NCBI GenBank assembly: GCA_028690665.1 | Contig: JAQVAV010000002.1 | Coordinates: 186,001 to 250,000, forward strand | Direction of reading: 5' to 3' | DNA length: 64,000 bases | Source of the DNA: Paludibacter sp. | GTDB taxonomy: Bacteria > Bacteroidota > Bacteroidia > Bacteroidales > Paludibacteraceae | Shown: positions 44,089 through 53,030 of the stretch, piece after piece | Position numbering within the stretch: position 1 is the first letter of the stretch | Layout: each line of letters begins with the position of its first letter | Position numbers and translations under genes: made by a program | Notes under the pieces: model-generated | Seen by the model: the letters and a program-made list of their open reading frames with translations, nothing else | Database searches by the model: none | Told to the model about the DNA's origin: nothing

Positions 44089-46259
44089 GTGTTAAAGTAA
44101 AACAGAGAGATATTACAGACTGCGGAGCTGCCTGTTTGGCATCAGTATCTTCGCATTATCGGTTAGAAGTGCCTGTGGCCCGTATCAGACAAATTGCAGG
44201 TACAGATACCAAGGGTACTAATGTGCTCGGGATGATAAAGGCAGCAGAACAACTGGGCTTCTCAGCCAAAGGAGTAAGAGGCATACGTGAATCGTTGAGT
44301 AAAATTCCGCTTCCATCAATAGCTCATATTGTTATAAAAAAGCAAAATATTGAACTCCATCATTATGTGGTTATTTATAAGGTAGAGACAGAAAAACTTA
44401 CCTATATGGATCCGGCTGATGGCAGCATGCATACAGAGAGTCTAAATAATTTTATGGGGCAATGGTCGGGCGTATTAGTTTTATTGATTCCGAATGATGA
44501 TTTTGTAGAGAAAAACGAAAAGGTGTCTAATTTTAAGCGTTTTATGTTTTTACTGGCACCCCACAAAACAATTCTGGTTCAAAGTCTTACAGGAGCACTC
44601 TTTTATACTGTTCTAGGTTTATCTACTTCAATTTACATTCAAAAAATAACTGATGAAGTTTTACCTACCGGGAATACGAATCTTTTAAATTTGCTTAGTG
44701 CAGGCATGATATTGATTCTTGTTTTCCAGATACTACTGGGCATAAACCAGACAATGTTTATGCTAAAAACAGGCCAGAAAATTGATACTCGTCTGATTCT
44801 TGGTTATTACAAACATTTGTTGAGATTACCACAGCGTTTTTTTGATACGATGCGGGTTGGTGAAATTATCTCACGAATAAACGATGCAGTTAAAATACGA
44901 TCATTTATAAATGAAACTTCGGTTTCTCTTATTGTGAATGTGTTTATTGTGTTGTTTTCTTTTGTTTTGATGTTCATTTATAGCTGGAAACTGGCGTTGA
45001 TTATGCTGATTGTTATTCCATTGTATATCGCAGTTTATTTTATTACAAACAGACTTAATAAAAAGCAGGAACGAAAACTCATGGAGCATTCTGCCGAGCT
45101 TGAAAGTCAGTTGGTCGAATCTTTGAATGCTGTACGCACTATAAAACAATTTGGTATTGAGGATTTTAGTAATATGAAAACTGAGGTTCGTTTTATTGGT
45201 TTGTTAAAAACTGTTTTTAAGTCAGGAAAGAATTCATTGTTTTCAACCTATTCATCCGAAACTATAAGTAAACTGTTTACAATAATATTGCTATGGACAG
45301 GATCGTATTTTGTAGTAGACAACGAGATCACTCCGGGACAATTACTTTCTTTTTATGCTATACTTGGTTATTTTATGAATCCTATAGCAGGTATTGTCGG
45401 AGCCAACAAATCTATCCAAAATGCATTAATTGCAGCTGACCGTTTGTTTGAAATTATGGATCTTGAACGGGAGCAAACAGAAAATAAAGTAGAACTTAAA
45501 ACAGAGAGTATTGGAGACGTAAATTTTGAAAATGTGAGTTTTTCTTACGGAAGCCGCAAAGATGTATTTAAAAATTTTTCTTTATTGATTCCCAAAGGAA
45601 AAATTACAGCCGTTATTGGAGAAAGTGGTTCCGGAAAGACAACTTTAGCTTCATTGCTTCAAAGGCTATATCCTCTTAATTCCGGTAAAATAAAGATCAA
45701 TGGAATAGATATAAACCAATATACCATTGAGAGCTTGCGTTCTCTGGTTAGTGCTGTACCGCAACAACTTAGTCTGTTCTCTGGTAATATAATTGACAAT
45801 ATTGCAGTTGGTGATTTACAACCAGATATGGATCGTTTGGTAGCCATTATAAAACAATTAGGGTTAATGTCTTTTGTGGAGAAATTGCCTAATGGTTTCA
45901 ATACACAAATCGGAGAAAATGGAGCTTCGTTGTCGGGAGGAGAGAAGCAGCGTGTTGCAATTGCCCGTGCACTATATAAAAATCCTGAAATTATAATATT
46001 TGATGAAGCCACGTCATCGCTTGATTCGGAATCCGAGTTTTATGTTAAGTCTGCAATTGACAATTTGAAAAGTCAGGGAAAGACTGTTCTGATTATAGCC
46101 CACCGTTTGAGCACAATCATTGATGCTGATAAAATTATAATACTTTCAAATGGAGAATTGATAGAGGAAGGTGATCATAAGACTTTGTATAAAAGAGGAA
46201 CCCGTTATTTTGAAATGTGGAAGAAACAGTTACCCCTTGCAGTAATGCCATTATCCTAG
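44085..46259 (+). CDS. C39 peptidase-containing ABC exporter (PCAT)
   Basis: A 724-residue bacteriocin-type exporter. The N-terminal C39 peptidase has catalytic Cys13 in DITDCGAACLAS, His in ELHHYVVIYK (about residue 90) and the DPADG motif. This domain cuts leaders after Gly-Gly. Six membrane helices span about residues 160-440. The ATPase has Walker A VIGESGSGKTT, signature LSGGEKQRVAIARAL and Walker B IIIFDEATSSLDSES, and the H-loop is IAHRLST. Both peptidase and ATPase look intact. It should mature and export the three precursor peptides upstream, with the HlyD adaptor and an outer-membrane TolC-type partner (the one at 51123 is a candidate). Confidence 0.96.
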   Translation: MSVKVKQRDITDCGAACLASVSSHYRLEVPVARIRQIAGTDTKGTNVLGMIKAAEQLGFSAKGVRGIRESLSKIPLPSIAHIVIKKQNIELHHYVVIYKVETEKLTYMDPADGSMHTESLNNFMGQWSGVLVLLIPNDDFVEKNEKVSNFKRFMFLLAPHKTILVQSLTGALFYTVLGLSTSIYIQKITDEVLPTGNTNLLNLLSAGMILILVFQILLGINQTMFMLKTGQKIDTRLILGYYKHLLRLPQRFFDTMRVGEIISRINDAVKIRSFINETSVSLIVNVFIVLFSFVLMFIYSWKLALIMLIVIPLYIAVYFITNRLNKKQERKLMEHSAELESQLVESLNAVRTIKQFGIEDFSNMKTEVRFIGLLKTVFKSGKNSLFSTYSSETISKLFTIILLWTGSYFVVDNEITPGQLLSFYAILGYFMNPIAGIVGANKSIQNALIAADRLFEIMDLEREQTENKVELKTESIGDVNFENVSFSYGSRKDVFKNFSLLIPKGKITAVIGESGSGKTTLASLLQRLYPLNSGKIKINGIDINQYTIESLRSLVSAVPQQLSLFSGNIIDNIAVGDLQPDMDRLVAIIKQLGLMSFVEKLPNGFNTQIGENGASLSGGEKQRVAIARALYKNPEIIIFDEATSSLDSESEFYVKSAIDNLKSQGKTVLIIAHRLSTIIDADKIIILSNGELIEEGDHKTLYKRGTRYFEMWKKQLPLAVMPLS

Positions 46260-46343
46260 TTTATATTAAATCCATTTTACAGCTTCATTACGTCAAATAT
46301 TAGTAGAAAATTTGTTTTATATTAATAATTTTCTAATTTTCAT

Positions 46344-46385
46344 GGTACTATGTATTGCAAGGTACTATAAAAGTATATATATTTG
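46344..46385 (+). promoter_or_regulatory. Promoter of the efflux operon with repeated GGTACTAT
   Basis: TTG (46355-46357) and TATATTTG (46378-46385), with a 20-nt gap, form the promoter. Two direct copies of GGTACTAT (46344-46351 and 46361-46368) flank the -33 element, 17 bases apart. This is a possible binding site for the operon's own PadR regulator. Confidence 0.6.
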
Positions 46386-46532
46386 CAACGTAAATCAAAA
46401 TGTCCTTCCAAAACCTTCCCGAAGGAGAGACTTATAGAGAGTGGCAGAGGATATGATGAACAGATAAACTTTATGAACCAGTAAACGGATGAACTTCATA
46501 GGCTGATAAACTATAAACAGGAAATAAAAATA

Positions 46533-47210
46533 ATGATAACACTCAAAGGCATCAATAAAACGTATTATACCGAAGCTACTTCGCTTCATGTGTTGAAAGG
46601 TATCGACCTTCAGATTAACCAGGGAGAGTATGTTTCCATTATGGGCGCGTCCGGCTCCGGAAAATCTACTTTGTTGAATATTCTGGGCATTCTGGATAAT
46701 TATGATACCGGGGAATATTATTTGGATAATAAGTTGATTAAAAATCTGAGTGAGAAACAAGCTGCATATTACCGGAACGAAATGATTGGCTTTGTTTTTC
46801 AGTCGTTCAACCTGATTAATTTTAAAAATGCGCTTGAAAATGTTGCCTTGCCTCTGTATTACCGCAATATCAGCCGTAAAAAGCGAAATATGATTGCCAT
46901 GGAATATCTTGACCGGATGGGGTTAAAAGATTGGGCTGCACACATGCCAAACGAAATGTCCGGTGGACAAAAACAACGGGTGGCGATTGCACGTGCCATT
47001 ATTTCGCAACCTAAAATTCTTTTAGCTGACGAACCTACCGGGGCGCTTGACAGTGTTACTACTATTGAAGTTATGAAAGTTATGAAGGAACTGAACCAAA
47101 ATGGATTGACAACGATAATTGTAACGCACGAACGTTCGGTGGCGGAAGAGACTAAGAAAATTATCCATATTAAAGATGGATTGATTGAAAATATTGAAAA
47201 TCGTTTGTAG
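46533..47210 (+). CDS. MacB/LolD-type ABC transporter ATPase
   Basis: A 225-residue ATPase. Walker A MGASGSGKSTLLN, Q-loop GFVFQSFNLI, signature MSGGQKQRVAIARAI, Walker B ILLADEPTGALD and H-loop IVTHERSV are intact. It powers the two FtsX-like permeases that follow (47229 and 48470). Together with the adaptor and TolC genes it should form a tripartite efflux pump of MacAB type. It starts about 150 bases after the promoter. The intervening leader is built of degenerate GATAAACT/ATGAACT units. Confidence 0.95.
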   Translation: MITLKGINKTYYTEATSLHVLKGIDLQINQGEYVSIMGASGSGKSTLLNILGILDNYDTGEYYLDNKLIKNLSEKQAAYYRNEMIGFVFQSFNLINFKNALENVALPLYYRNISRKKRNMIAMEYLDRMGLKDWAAHMPNEMSGGQKQRVAIARAIISQPKILLADEPTGALDSVTTIEVMKVMKELNQNGLTTIIVTHERSVAEETKKIIHIKDGLIENIENRL

Positions 47211-47228
47211 AATCAAAATATTCGAGAG

Positions 47229-48473
47229 ATGGATGTTATTCAGGAAATATTAGCCGGATTAAAACACAATATGTTGCGGACTATCCTCACAGGCTTGTCG
47301 GTAGCATGGGGAATTTTTATCCTGATTGTGTTGCTGGGCGCCGGTAACGGTTTACAGAACGGGGTTAGTTCGAATTTTCGCGACCGGGCTACCAATACGG
47401 TTCAGATGTGGTCGGGGCGTTCGTCGGTACCTTACAAAGGATTGAAAAGCGGACGTTCGTTGGACTTTTCCGAAAAAGAAATTGCAGCCACACAGGATAA
47501 TTTGAATGAAATAGGCTCAGAAACAGGTATTATTGAAAAACAATCGGTAATTACCTGGAAAAATGAATATGGAACCTTTAGCCTGATTGGAGCGAATCCT
47601 TCTTACTCGTCAATTTTTAATCTGAAATTTGATGCTGATGGGGGACGTTTTCTGAATGATCTGGATTTGCAGGAAAAAAAGAAAGTGATTGTACTCGATC
47701 AGAAAATTGTGGATGAACTTTTCAAAGGAGAGCCTGCATTGGGAAAATATGTAAAAGCAGGTGATATAATGTTTCGTGTTGTGGGCATCAATTCTAAAAA
47801 AGCCCGTTGGGGTGACGGCAATGCTTATATTCCTTTTACAACGGCGCAACTTATTTATAATCCCGACCGAAAATTTGGAAGTATTGCCATGACCGTTCAC
47901 GGTTTGGAAACGAAAGAGGCCAACGAAGAGTTCAATGACCGGCTGAAACAAACCATGTCGAAAAGTCTGACTTTTGATCCGAATGATACGCAGGCGTTAT
48001 GGGTATGGAATTCACAGGAAGATTACATTCAGACCATGAAAATTTTCAGCGCTATCAAATATTTTGTGGCCTTTATAGGTATTCTGACGTTAATTGCTGG
48101 CGTAGTGGGCGTAAGTAATATTATGCTGGTTTCGGTCAAAGAGCGTACCCGCGAAATAGGAATTCGTAAAGCGATAGGAGCAAAGCCTTCTTCCATATTG
48201 CGAACGATCATTATCGAAGCCATTATCATAACCGGAATTTTTGGTTATATAGGGATGATCTTTGGAGTTGGTCTGACCGAAGTGGTAAATTTTATGCTTG
48301 AGAAATCGGCTGCGGATCCGACAGGTATGTCCGTGTTTAAAAATCCGACAGTTCCGTTGTCGTATGTGTTTATTTCAACACTGATTTTGATTGTAGCCGG
48401 AGTGTTGGCCGGATATGTTCCAGCTCGGAGAGCCGTGAGAGTGAAACCGATTGAGGCCATGAGGGAAGAATGA
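47229..48473 (+). CDS. MacB-like FtsX permease 1
   Basis: A 414-residue permease with the FtsX/MacB layout. It opens DVIQEILAGLKHNMLRTIL, then helix 1 (VAWGIFILIVLLGAGNGL). A periplasmic MacB_PCD domain follows to about residue 270. Three C-terminal helices come next, with SNIMLVSVKERTREIGIRKA, IIIEAIIITGIFGYIGMIFG and PLSYVFISTLILIVAGVLAGY, ending PARRAVRVKPIEAMRE. It couples ATP hydrolysis to periplasmic conformational change. Its stop overlaps or abuts the start of a second permease. Confidence 0.95.
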   Translation: MDVIQEILAGLKHNMLRTILTGLSVAWGIFILIVLLGAGNGLQNGVSSNFRDRATNTVQMWSGRSSVPYKGLKSGRSLDFSEKEIAATQDNLNEIGSETGIIEKQSVITWKNEYGTFSLIGANPSYSSIFNLKFDADGGRFLNDLDLQEKKKVIVLDQKIVDELFKGEPALGKYVKAGDIMFRVVGINSKKARWGDGNAYIPFTTAQLIYNPDRKFGSIAMTVHGLETKEANEEFNDRLKQTMSKSLTFDPNDTQALWVWNSQEDYIQTMKIFSAIKYFVAFIGILTLIAGVVGVSNIMLVSVKERTREIGIRKAIGAKPSSILRTIIIEAIIITGIFGYIGMIFGVGLTEVVNFMLEKSAADPTGMSVFKNPTVPLSYVFISTLILIVAGVLAGYVPARRAVRVKPIEAMREE

Positions 48474-49798
48474 TTTTCAATAAAACAGAGAATGAAATCA
48501 TGAAAAATTTGAAATTTATTTTTAAGAAAATAATAATTATTCTGAAGGGTTTGTTTGATGTCAACCGCTGGCAGGAGATTTGGATTACCATTACTCATAA
48601 TAAAATGAGAAGTGTCCTTACGGCCTTTGGGGTGTTTTGGGGAATGTTTATGCTGGTGGTTATGATTGGGGCCGGTATTGCTTTGAAACGCGGAATTTTT
48701 TCCAATATCGAAGGATTTGCAACTAATTCCTGTTTTGTGTGGGCTGAACAAACCGGGGAGCCTTATAAGGGATTTAAAAAGGGACGAAGTTGGAATATGG
48801 AAAATTCAGATATTCCTGTGTTGTTGAGTAAAATTTCTGAAATACAATATCTTGCTCCGGTGCTTTTTGGTGGTGGTAGCGATAATAATGTAAGCCGTAA
48901 CGATAAGGCCGGTTCTTTTCGGGTAAAAGGGAATTATCCTGTTTATAATAAAATTGACGAAAGTAAAATTCTTTATGGACGCTATATCAATGACATAGAT
49001 ATTGCTGAAAAGCGTAAAGTTTGTGTGATTGGCGAACGTGTATATGAAGTTCTTTTTCCGACCAAAGAGGATCCGATCGGTAAAAGTATTCAAGTAAACG
49101 GAATTTATTTTCAGGTGGTGGGTGTAACCCGGCATACTTCGAATGTAAATATCGGCGGAAATGCGCAGGAAACGGTGGTACTACCTTTTTCGACCATGCA
49201 ACAGGCATTTAATCAGGGAAATGTTGTTCATTTTTTAGCAGTTACAGCCCAGCCGGGTGTCAAAGTAAAAGTCATTGAGGATAAAATAGCTGAGGTGCTG
49301 AAAGCAAGGCATGAGATTGCGCCGGAAGATGAAAAAGCAGTTGGAGGAATGAATATAGAAGATCAGTTTACCATGTTTATGTATCTCGGAGTCGGGATTG
49401 GGTTTCTGATTTGGTTTGTTGGAGCAGGTACCCTGATTGCAGGCGGAATCGGAATCAGTAACATTATGCTGGTAACCATTAAAGAACGGACAAAAGAGAT
49501 TGGTATTCGCAGGGCGTTGGGGGCAACCCCGGCAAATATCATCGGACAAATCCTGACCGAGAGTATTGTACTGACATTGATTGCCGGTATAGCCGGACTT
49601 ATGTTTGGAGTAGGTTTGCTTCAGGTGATTGGTATTTTGCTGAGTCATGGCGACCAGTTTTTCAAAGATCCTCAGATTAGTTTCGGAGTAGCTATGATTT
49701 CGTTGTTGATTTTAGTTGTAATCGGAACTTTTGCCGGTTTTCTTCCGGCCAACAGAGCCATGAAAATTAAACCTATCGAAGCGATCAGGGAGGAGTAA
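48470..49798 (+). CDS. MacB-like FtsX permease 2
   Basis: A 442-residue permease paralogous to the preceding gene. The ATG at 48470 overlaps the upstream TGA (ATGA), giving translational coupling; a second ATG at 48500 (MKNLKFIFKK) is possible. Features are NRWQEIWITITHNKMRSVLT, the helix FWGMFMLVVMIGAGIAL, the periplasmic domain, and C-terminal helices with SNIMLVTIKERTKEIGIRRA, ending PANRAMKIKPIEAIREE. Two distinct half-permeases per operon suggest a heterodimeric pump, as in many Bacteroidota MacB-type operons. Confidence 0.94.
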   Translation: MIFNKTENEIMKNLKFIFKKIIIILKGLFDVNRWQEIWITITHNKMRSVLTAFGVFWGMFMLVVMIGAGIALKRGIFSNIEGFATNSCFVWAEQTGEPYKGFKKGRSWNMENSDIPVLLSKISEIQYLAPVLFGGGSDNNVSRNDKAGSFRVKGNYPVYNKIDESKILYGRYINDIDIAEKRKVCVIGERVYEVLFPTKEDPIGKSIQVNGIYFQVVGVTRHTSNVNIGGNAQETVVLPFSTMQQAFNQGNVVHFLAVTAQPGVKVKVIEDKIAEVLKARHEIAPEDEKAVGGMNIEDQFTMFMYLGVGIGFLIWFVGAGTLIAGGIGISNIMLVTIKERTKEIGIRRALGATPANIIGQILTESIVLTLIAGIAGLMFGVGLLQVIGILLSHGDQFFKDPQISFGVAMISLLILVVIGTFAGFLPANRAMKIKPIEAIREE

Positions 49799-49978
49799 GA
49801 TGACAGAATCAAGAGCAGCCAGAAGTCAAGACGACAGAGCCCCAAAATTGTTTTTGGTTATGTCGTGATTACCGATAAACTAATGAACTCTGTGAACTAA
49901 TTAACTTTATGAACTAATTGACCCTACAAACAAATAACGAAATAATTAATCAACGAAATAAAATTAAATAATACGAAT
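49799..49978 (+). other. Intergenic low-complexity tract
   Basis: 180 bases with degenerate repeats of ATGAACT / GTGAACTAATTAACT / ATGAACTAATTG (about 49870-49922). Similar tracts stand before the ATPase gene (46440-46520) and before padR (52450-52490). No gene is seen. Confidence 0.45.
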
Positions 49979-51097
49979 ATGAAGAAGTTTTTTAAATTTT
50001 TCCTGCTGTTTTTACTGCTTTTTGCAGTAGTCGGAACATTGTTTTTTCTGTGGAAAAAGTCCCAGCCCGTAGAGAAAAAATATCAGATTGAGCAGGTTAC
50101 TAAGGCGAATATCGAGAAGCGTACTGTAGCTACCGGTAAAGTTGAACCTCGTAACGAGATTTTGATTAAACCTCAAATGTCGGGTATTATTGCCGAAATT
50201 TATAAAGAAGCCGGTGATAAAGTGACTGCCGGAGATATTATAGCCAAAATTAAAGTTATTCCCGATATGGTCAGTCTGAATACTGCCGAATCGCGTGTAA
50301 GCCGGGCCAAATTGGCTTTCGATCAGGCGCAGAAAAATTACGACCGGGATGCTAAACTTTATGCGGAGAAAGTAATTTCACGGGAGGAATTTGAAAAAAC
50401 AGAATTGGAATATAATAATGACAAAGAAGAACTTCAGGCAGCTAAAGATAATCTGAGTCTGACCCGCGACGGTATTCTGACCGATAAAAGCCAGCAGACC
50501 AATACGCTTGTTCGTTCAACTATTACCGGAACTATTCTGGATGTACCGGTAAAAGTAGGTAATTCGGTGATTCAGTCGAATAACTTCAACGATGGAACTA
50601 CCATTGCTACCGTAGCCAATATGAACGATATGCTTTTTGTGGGAAAACTTGATGAAACAGAAGTTGGCCGGGTAAAAGTCGGTATGCCTATGGATATAAC
50701 AATCGGTGCAATTGAAGGTACAAAGTTGTCTGCTGTATTGGAATATGTTTCTCCGAAAGGGACAGAAGAAAATGGAGCCATTATGTTCGAAATGAAGGCT
50801 GCAATGAAAATTCCGGATACTCTGTTTGTGCGTGCAGGTTATAGCGCGAATGCCGAAATTGTATTGAATAAGGTCGAAAATGTACTTTCTATTCCGGAAA
50901 GTTGCGTGGAATTTAGCGCAGATACTGCTTATGTCTATGTCTTGAAATCGAAGGATCCACAGACTTTTGAAAAGCGTCGGGTTACAACGGGTATGTCGGA
51001 TGGTATCAAGATCGAAGTTAAGAACGGTTTGAAACAGAAAGAGCAGGTTCGCGGAACTGAAATTACAGACAAAAAAACTGATGAGGCTAAAAAATAG
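49979..51097 (+). CDS. Efflux RND/MacA-type periplasmic adaptor
   Basis: A 372-residue adaptor. An N-terminal anchor (FFKFFLLFLLLFAVVGTLFFL) is followed by ATGKVEPRNEILIKPQMSGI (barrel-sandwich first half), a helical hairpin (residues 95-165, with KLYAEKVISREEFEKTELEY), the second half RSTITGTILDVPVKVGNSV and membrane-proximal beta domains. The C-terminal tail is charged. It bridges the MacB-like permeases and the TolC-like protein encoded next. Confidence 0.94.
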   Translation: MKKFFKFFLLFLLLFAVVGTLFFLWKKSQPVEKKYQIEQVTKANIEKRTVATGKVEPRNEILIKPQMSGIIAEIYKEAGDKVTAGDIIAKIKVIPDMVSLNTAESRVSRAKLAFDQAQKNYDRDAKLYAEKVISREEFEKTELEYNNDKEELQAAKDNLSLTRDGILTDKSQQTNTLVRSTITGTILDVPVKVGNSVIQSNNFNDGTTIATVANMNDMLFVGKLDETEVGRVKVGMPMDITIGAIEGTKLSAVLEYVSPKGTEENGAIMFEMKAAMKIPDTLFVRAGYSANAEIVLNKVENVLSIPESCVEFSADTAYVYVLKSKDPQTFEKRRVTTGMSDGIKIEVKNGLKQKEQVRGTEITDKKTDEAKK

Positions 51098-51122
51098 TTT
51101 CTGACGACAAAATAATGAGAAT

Positions 51123-52388
51123 ATGAGAAAAATAATTATAATAGTAGTTGCTTTACTTGTAGCTTTATTTACGCGCGCTGAACAAAAAATGACTCTTCAG
51201 GAGTGCATTGATATGGCGTTGGAAAATAACCGGAATATAAAGCAGCGGGAGTTGGAGCGTAAAACCAAGGAAATAGCTTACAAGCAGGCCCGACTTAATC
51301 TGTTACCCGATTTGAACGGTTCTGCTAGTCAGAGCTGGAGCTTCGGGCGTTCACAGATAGCAGATGGAACTTATCAGAATCTGAATGTTTCAAGTTCATC
51401 TTACGGTATTTCTACCGGAATTACTCTGTTTGATGGTCTGAAAATGAAATATAATATTGATGAACGTATGGCCGGTTTGAAAAAATCGGAAGCTGATTTG
51501 GAAAAAATTCGTCAGGATATAATTTTGAATGTTTCTACTGCATATTTACAGGTACTTTTAAATAAAGAACTTCTTCAGGTTGCTGATGATCAGTTGGAAC
51601 TTACTAAAAATAAAATAGAACAACAGCAAAAGTTGGTTGAAACCGGGAAACTGGCCGAAGGCGAAATGTATGAGCTTTACGCGCAACAATCAAAAGAAGA
51701 ACTTAGTAAAACTCAGGCTGATAATACTCTTAAATTGTCTCTTTTAGACTTGGCGCAGATTATTGAACTATCTGATTTTGAAGATCTTGATGTTGAAGTC
51801 CCTGCTGATTTAATGAGCAACGAACTTCAATTACTGGATGCTAAGACTGTATATGAAAGTGCTGTAGCACACCGTCCGGAAGTGAAAAGTGCCGAATATC
51901 AGTTAAAAGGTAACGAAAAAAATGTGCAAATAGCCAAAGCTGCATTTTTTCCCACACTTACTTTCGGTGCCAATGTTAGTAGCGGATATTATAATTCGGT
52001 AGCAACTCCCACAAGTACCGGTGTCGGTTTTAATTTATCAGTTCCTATTTTTAATAAAATGGGGACGCGCAATCAGGTAAAAACCGCGCAATTGAATGTC
52101 GAAAGTTCGAAACTGGATTTTGAAAATACCAAAATAGAACTTCGTAAAACTATACAGCAGGCATATTACAATGCCATTGCTGCCAAATCGAAATGGGATG
52201 CTGCTATCAAGTCGGAACAAGCTAATAAGGAAGCGTATCGTTTTGCTAATCAGAAATATGAAGGCGGTCGTGCTACTTTGTACGAACTTTATCAGGCTAA
52301 AAATAATTTGTCGACCGCACAGTCGGATGTTGTTCAGGCGAAATACGAATATATTTTCCGGTTGAAGATTCTGGAGTTGCTGATGTAG
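51123..52388 (+). CDS. TolC-family outer-membrane efflux protein
   Basis: A 421-residue protein. The signal peptide is KIIIIVVALLVALFTRA, then MTLQECIDMALENNRNIKQ, the usual opening of outer membrane efflux proteins. Two structural repeats follow (residues 20-210 and 225-420), each with long helices and short beta segments (GISTGITLFDGLKMKYNI; GVGFNLSVPIFNKMGTRNQV). As a trimer it should form the outer-membrane channel for the MacB-like pump. It could also serve the C39 exporter upstream, which has no TolC of its own. Confidence 0.94.
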   Translation: MRKIIIIVVALLVALFTRAEQKMTLQECIDMALENNRNIKQRELERKTKEIAYKQARLNLLPDLNGSASQSWSFGRSQIADGTYQNLNVSSSSYGISTGITLFDGLKMKYNIDERMAGLKKSEADLEKIRQDIILNVSTAYLQVLLNKELLQVADDQLELTKNKIEQQQKLVETGKLAEGEMYELYAQQSKEELSKTQADNTLKLSLLDLAQIIELSDFEDLDVEVPADLMSNELQLLDAKTVYESAVAHRPEVKSAEYQLKGNEKNVQIAKAAFFPTLTFGANVSSGYYNSVATPTSTGVGFNLSVPIFNKMGTRNQVKTAQLNVESSKLDFENTKIELRKTIQQAYYNAIAAKSKWDAAIKSEQANKEAYRFANQKYEGGRATLYELYQAKNNLSTAQSDVVQAKYEYIFRLKILELLM

Positions 52389-52524
52389 ATGCTGTTTCAG
52401 TAAGCCGATCCATGAAAATCTGGACAAGTTTTGATGATGCGTTAATTCGTTTCAAAATTGATGAATGTTATGAAACGGATAAACTCGATGAACTAATAAG
52501 CAATAACTAAATAAAAAACGTAAA

Positions 52525-52869
52525 ATGAACGCAGATAACATTAAATCACAGATGCGCAAAGGTTATCTTGAGTATTGCATATTGCTGATACTGAACAAGA
52601 AACCTGCATACGCTTCGGATATTATTGCGGAGCTGAAGGCTGCAAAGCTGATTGTGGTGGAGGGTACGCTGTATCCGTTGTTGACGCGGCTGAAAAATGG
52701 CGAGTTACTCGACTACCGTTGGGAAGAATCGTCGCAGGGACCTCCCCGGAAGTATTACGAAATGACCGAAAAAGGTTTGGCTTTTCTGGCTGAACTTGAA
52801 ACGGCATGGGATGAAATTAATCAAGTCGTACTGAAAATAAAAAATTCAGATGCTGCTGATGTTACTTAG
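52525..52869 (+). CDS. PadR-family transcriptional regulator
   Basis: A 114-residue winged-helix protein: MRKGYLEYCILLILNKKPAY, then VVEGTLYPLLTRLKNGELLD, SSQGPPRKYYEMTEKGLAFL, and a short dimerisation helix. This is a complete PadR domain of subfamily-2 size. It is the sixth gene after the pump promoter and is followed by a PspC gene, a pairing common in Bacteroidota. It probably senses a membrane or drug signal and represses the operon, perhaps at the GGTACTAT repeats (inference). Confidence 0.93.
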   Translation: MNADNIKSQMRKGYLEYCILLILNKKPAYASDIIAELKAAKLIVVEGTLYPLLTRLKNGELLDYRWEESSQGPPRKYYEMTEKGLAFLAELETAWDEINQVVLKIKNSDAADVT

Positions 52870-53030
52870 ATGTTTATAAATGTTTGAATGATTCACTTAA
52901 ATAAGAAATAAAATTATCCATGACCATGATAAAAAATCAGGGTACATTACAGGTCATAAAGTTTGTATTATTGATTGTAGACTTTTGATAGTTTGGTATT
53001 TTGATTTTTGGCTCTAAAAATTATGAACAG

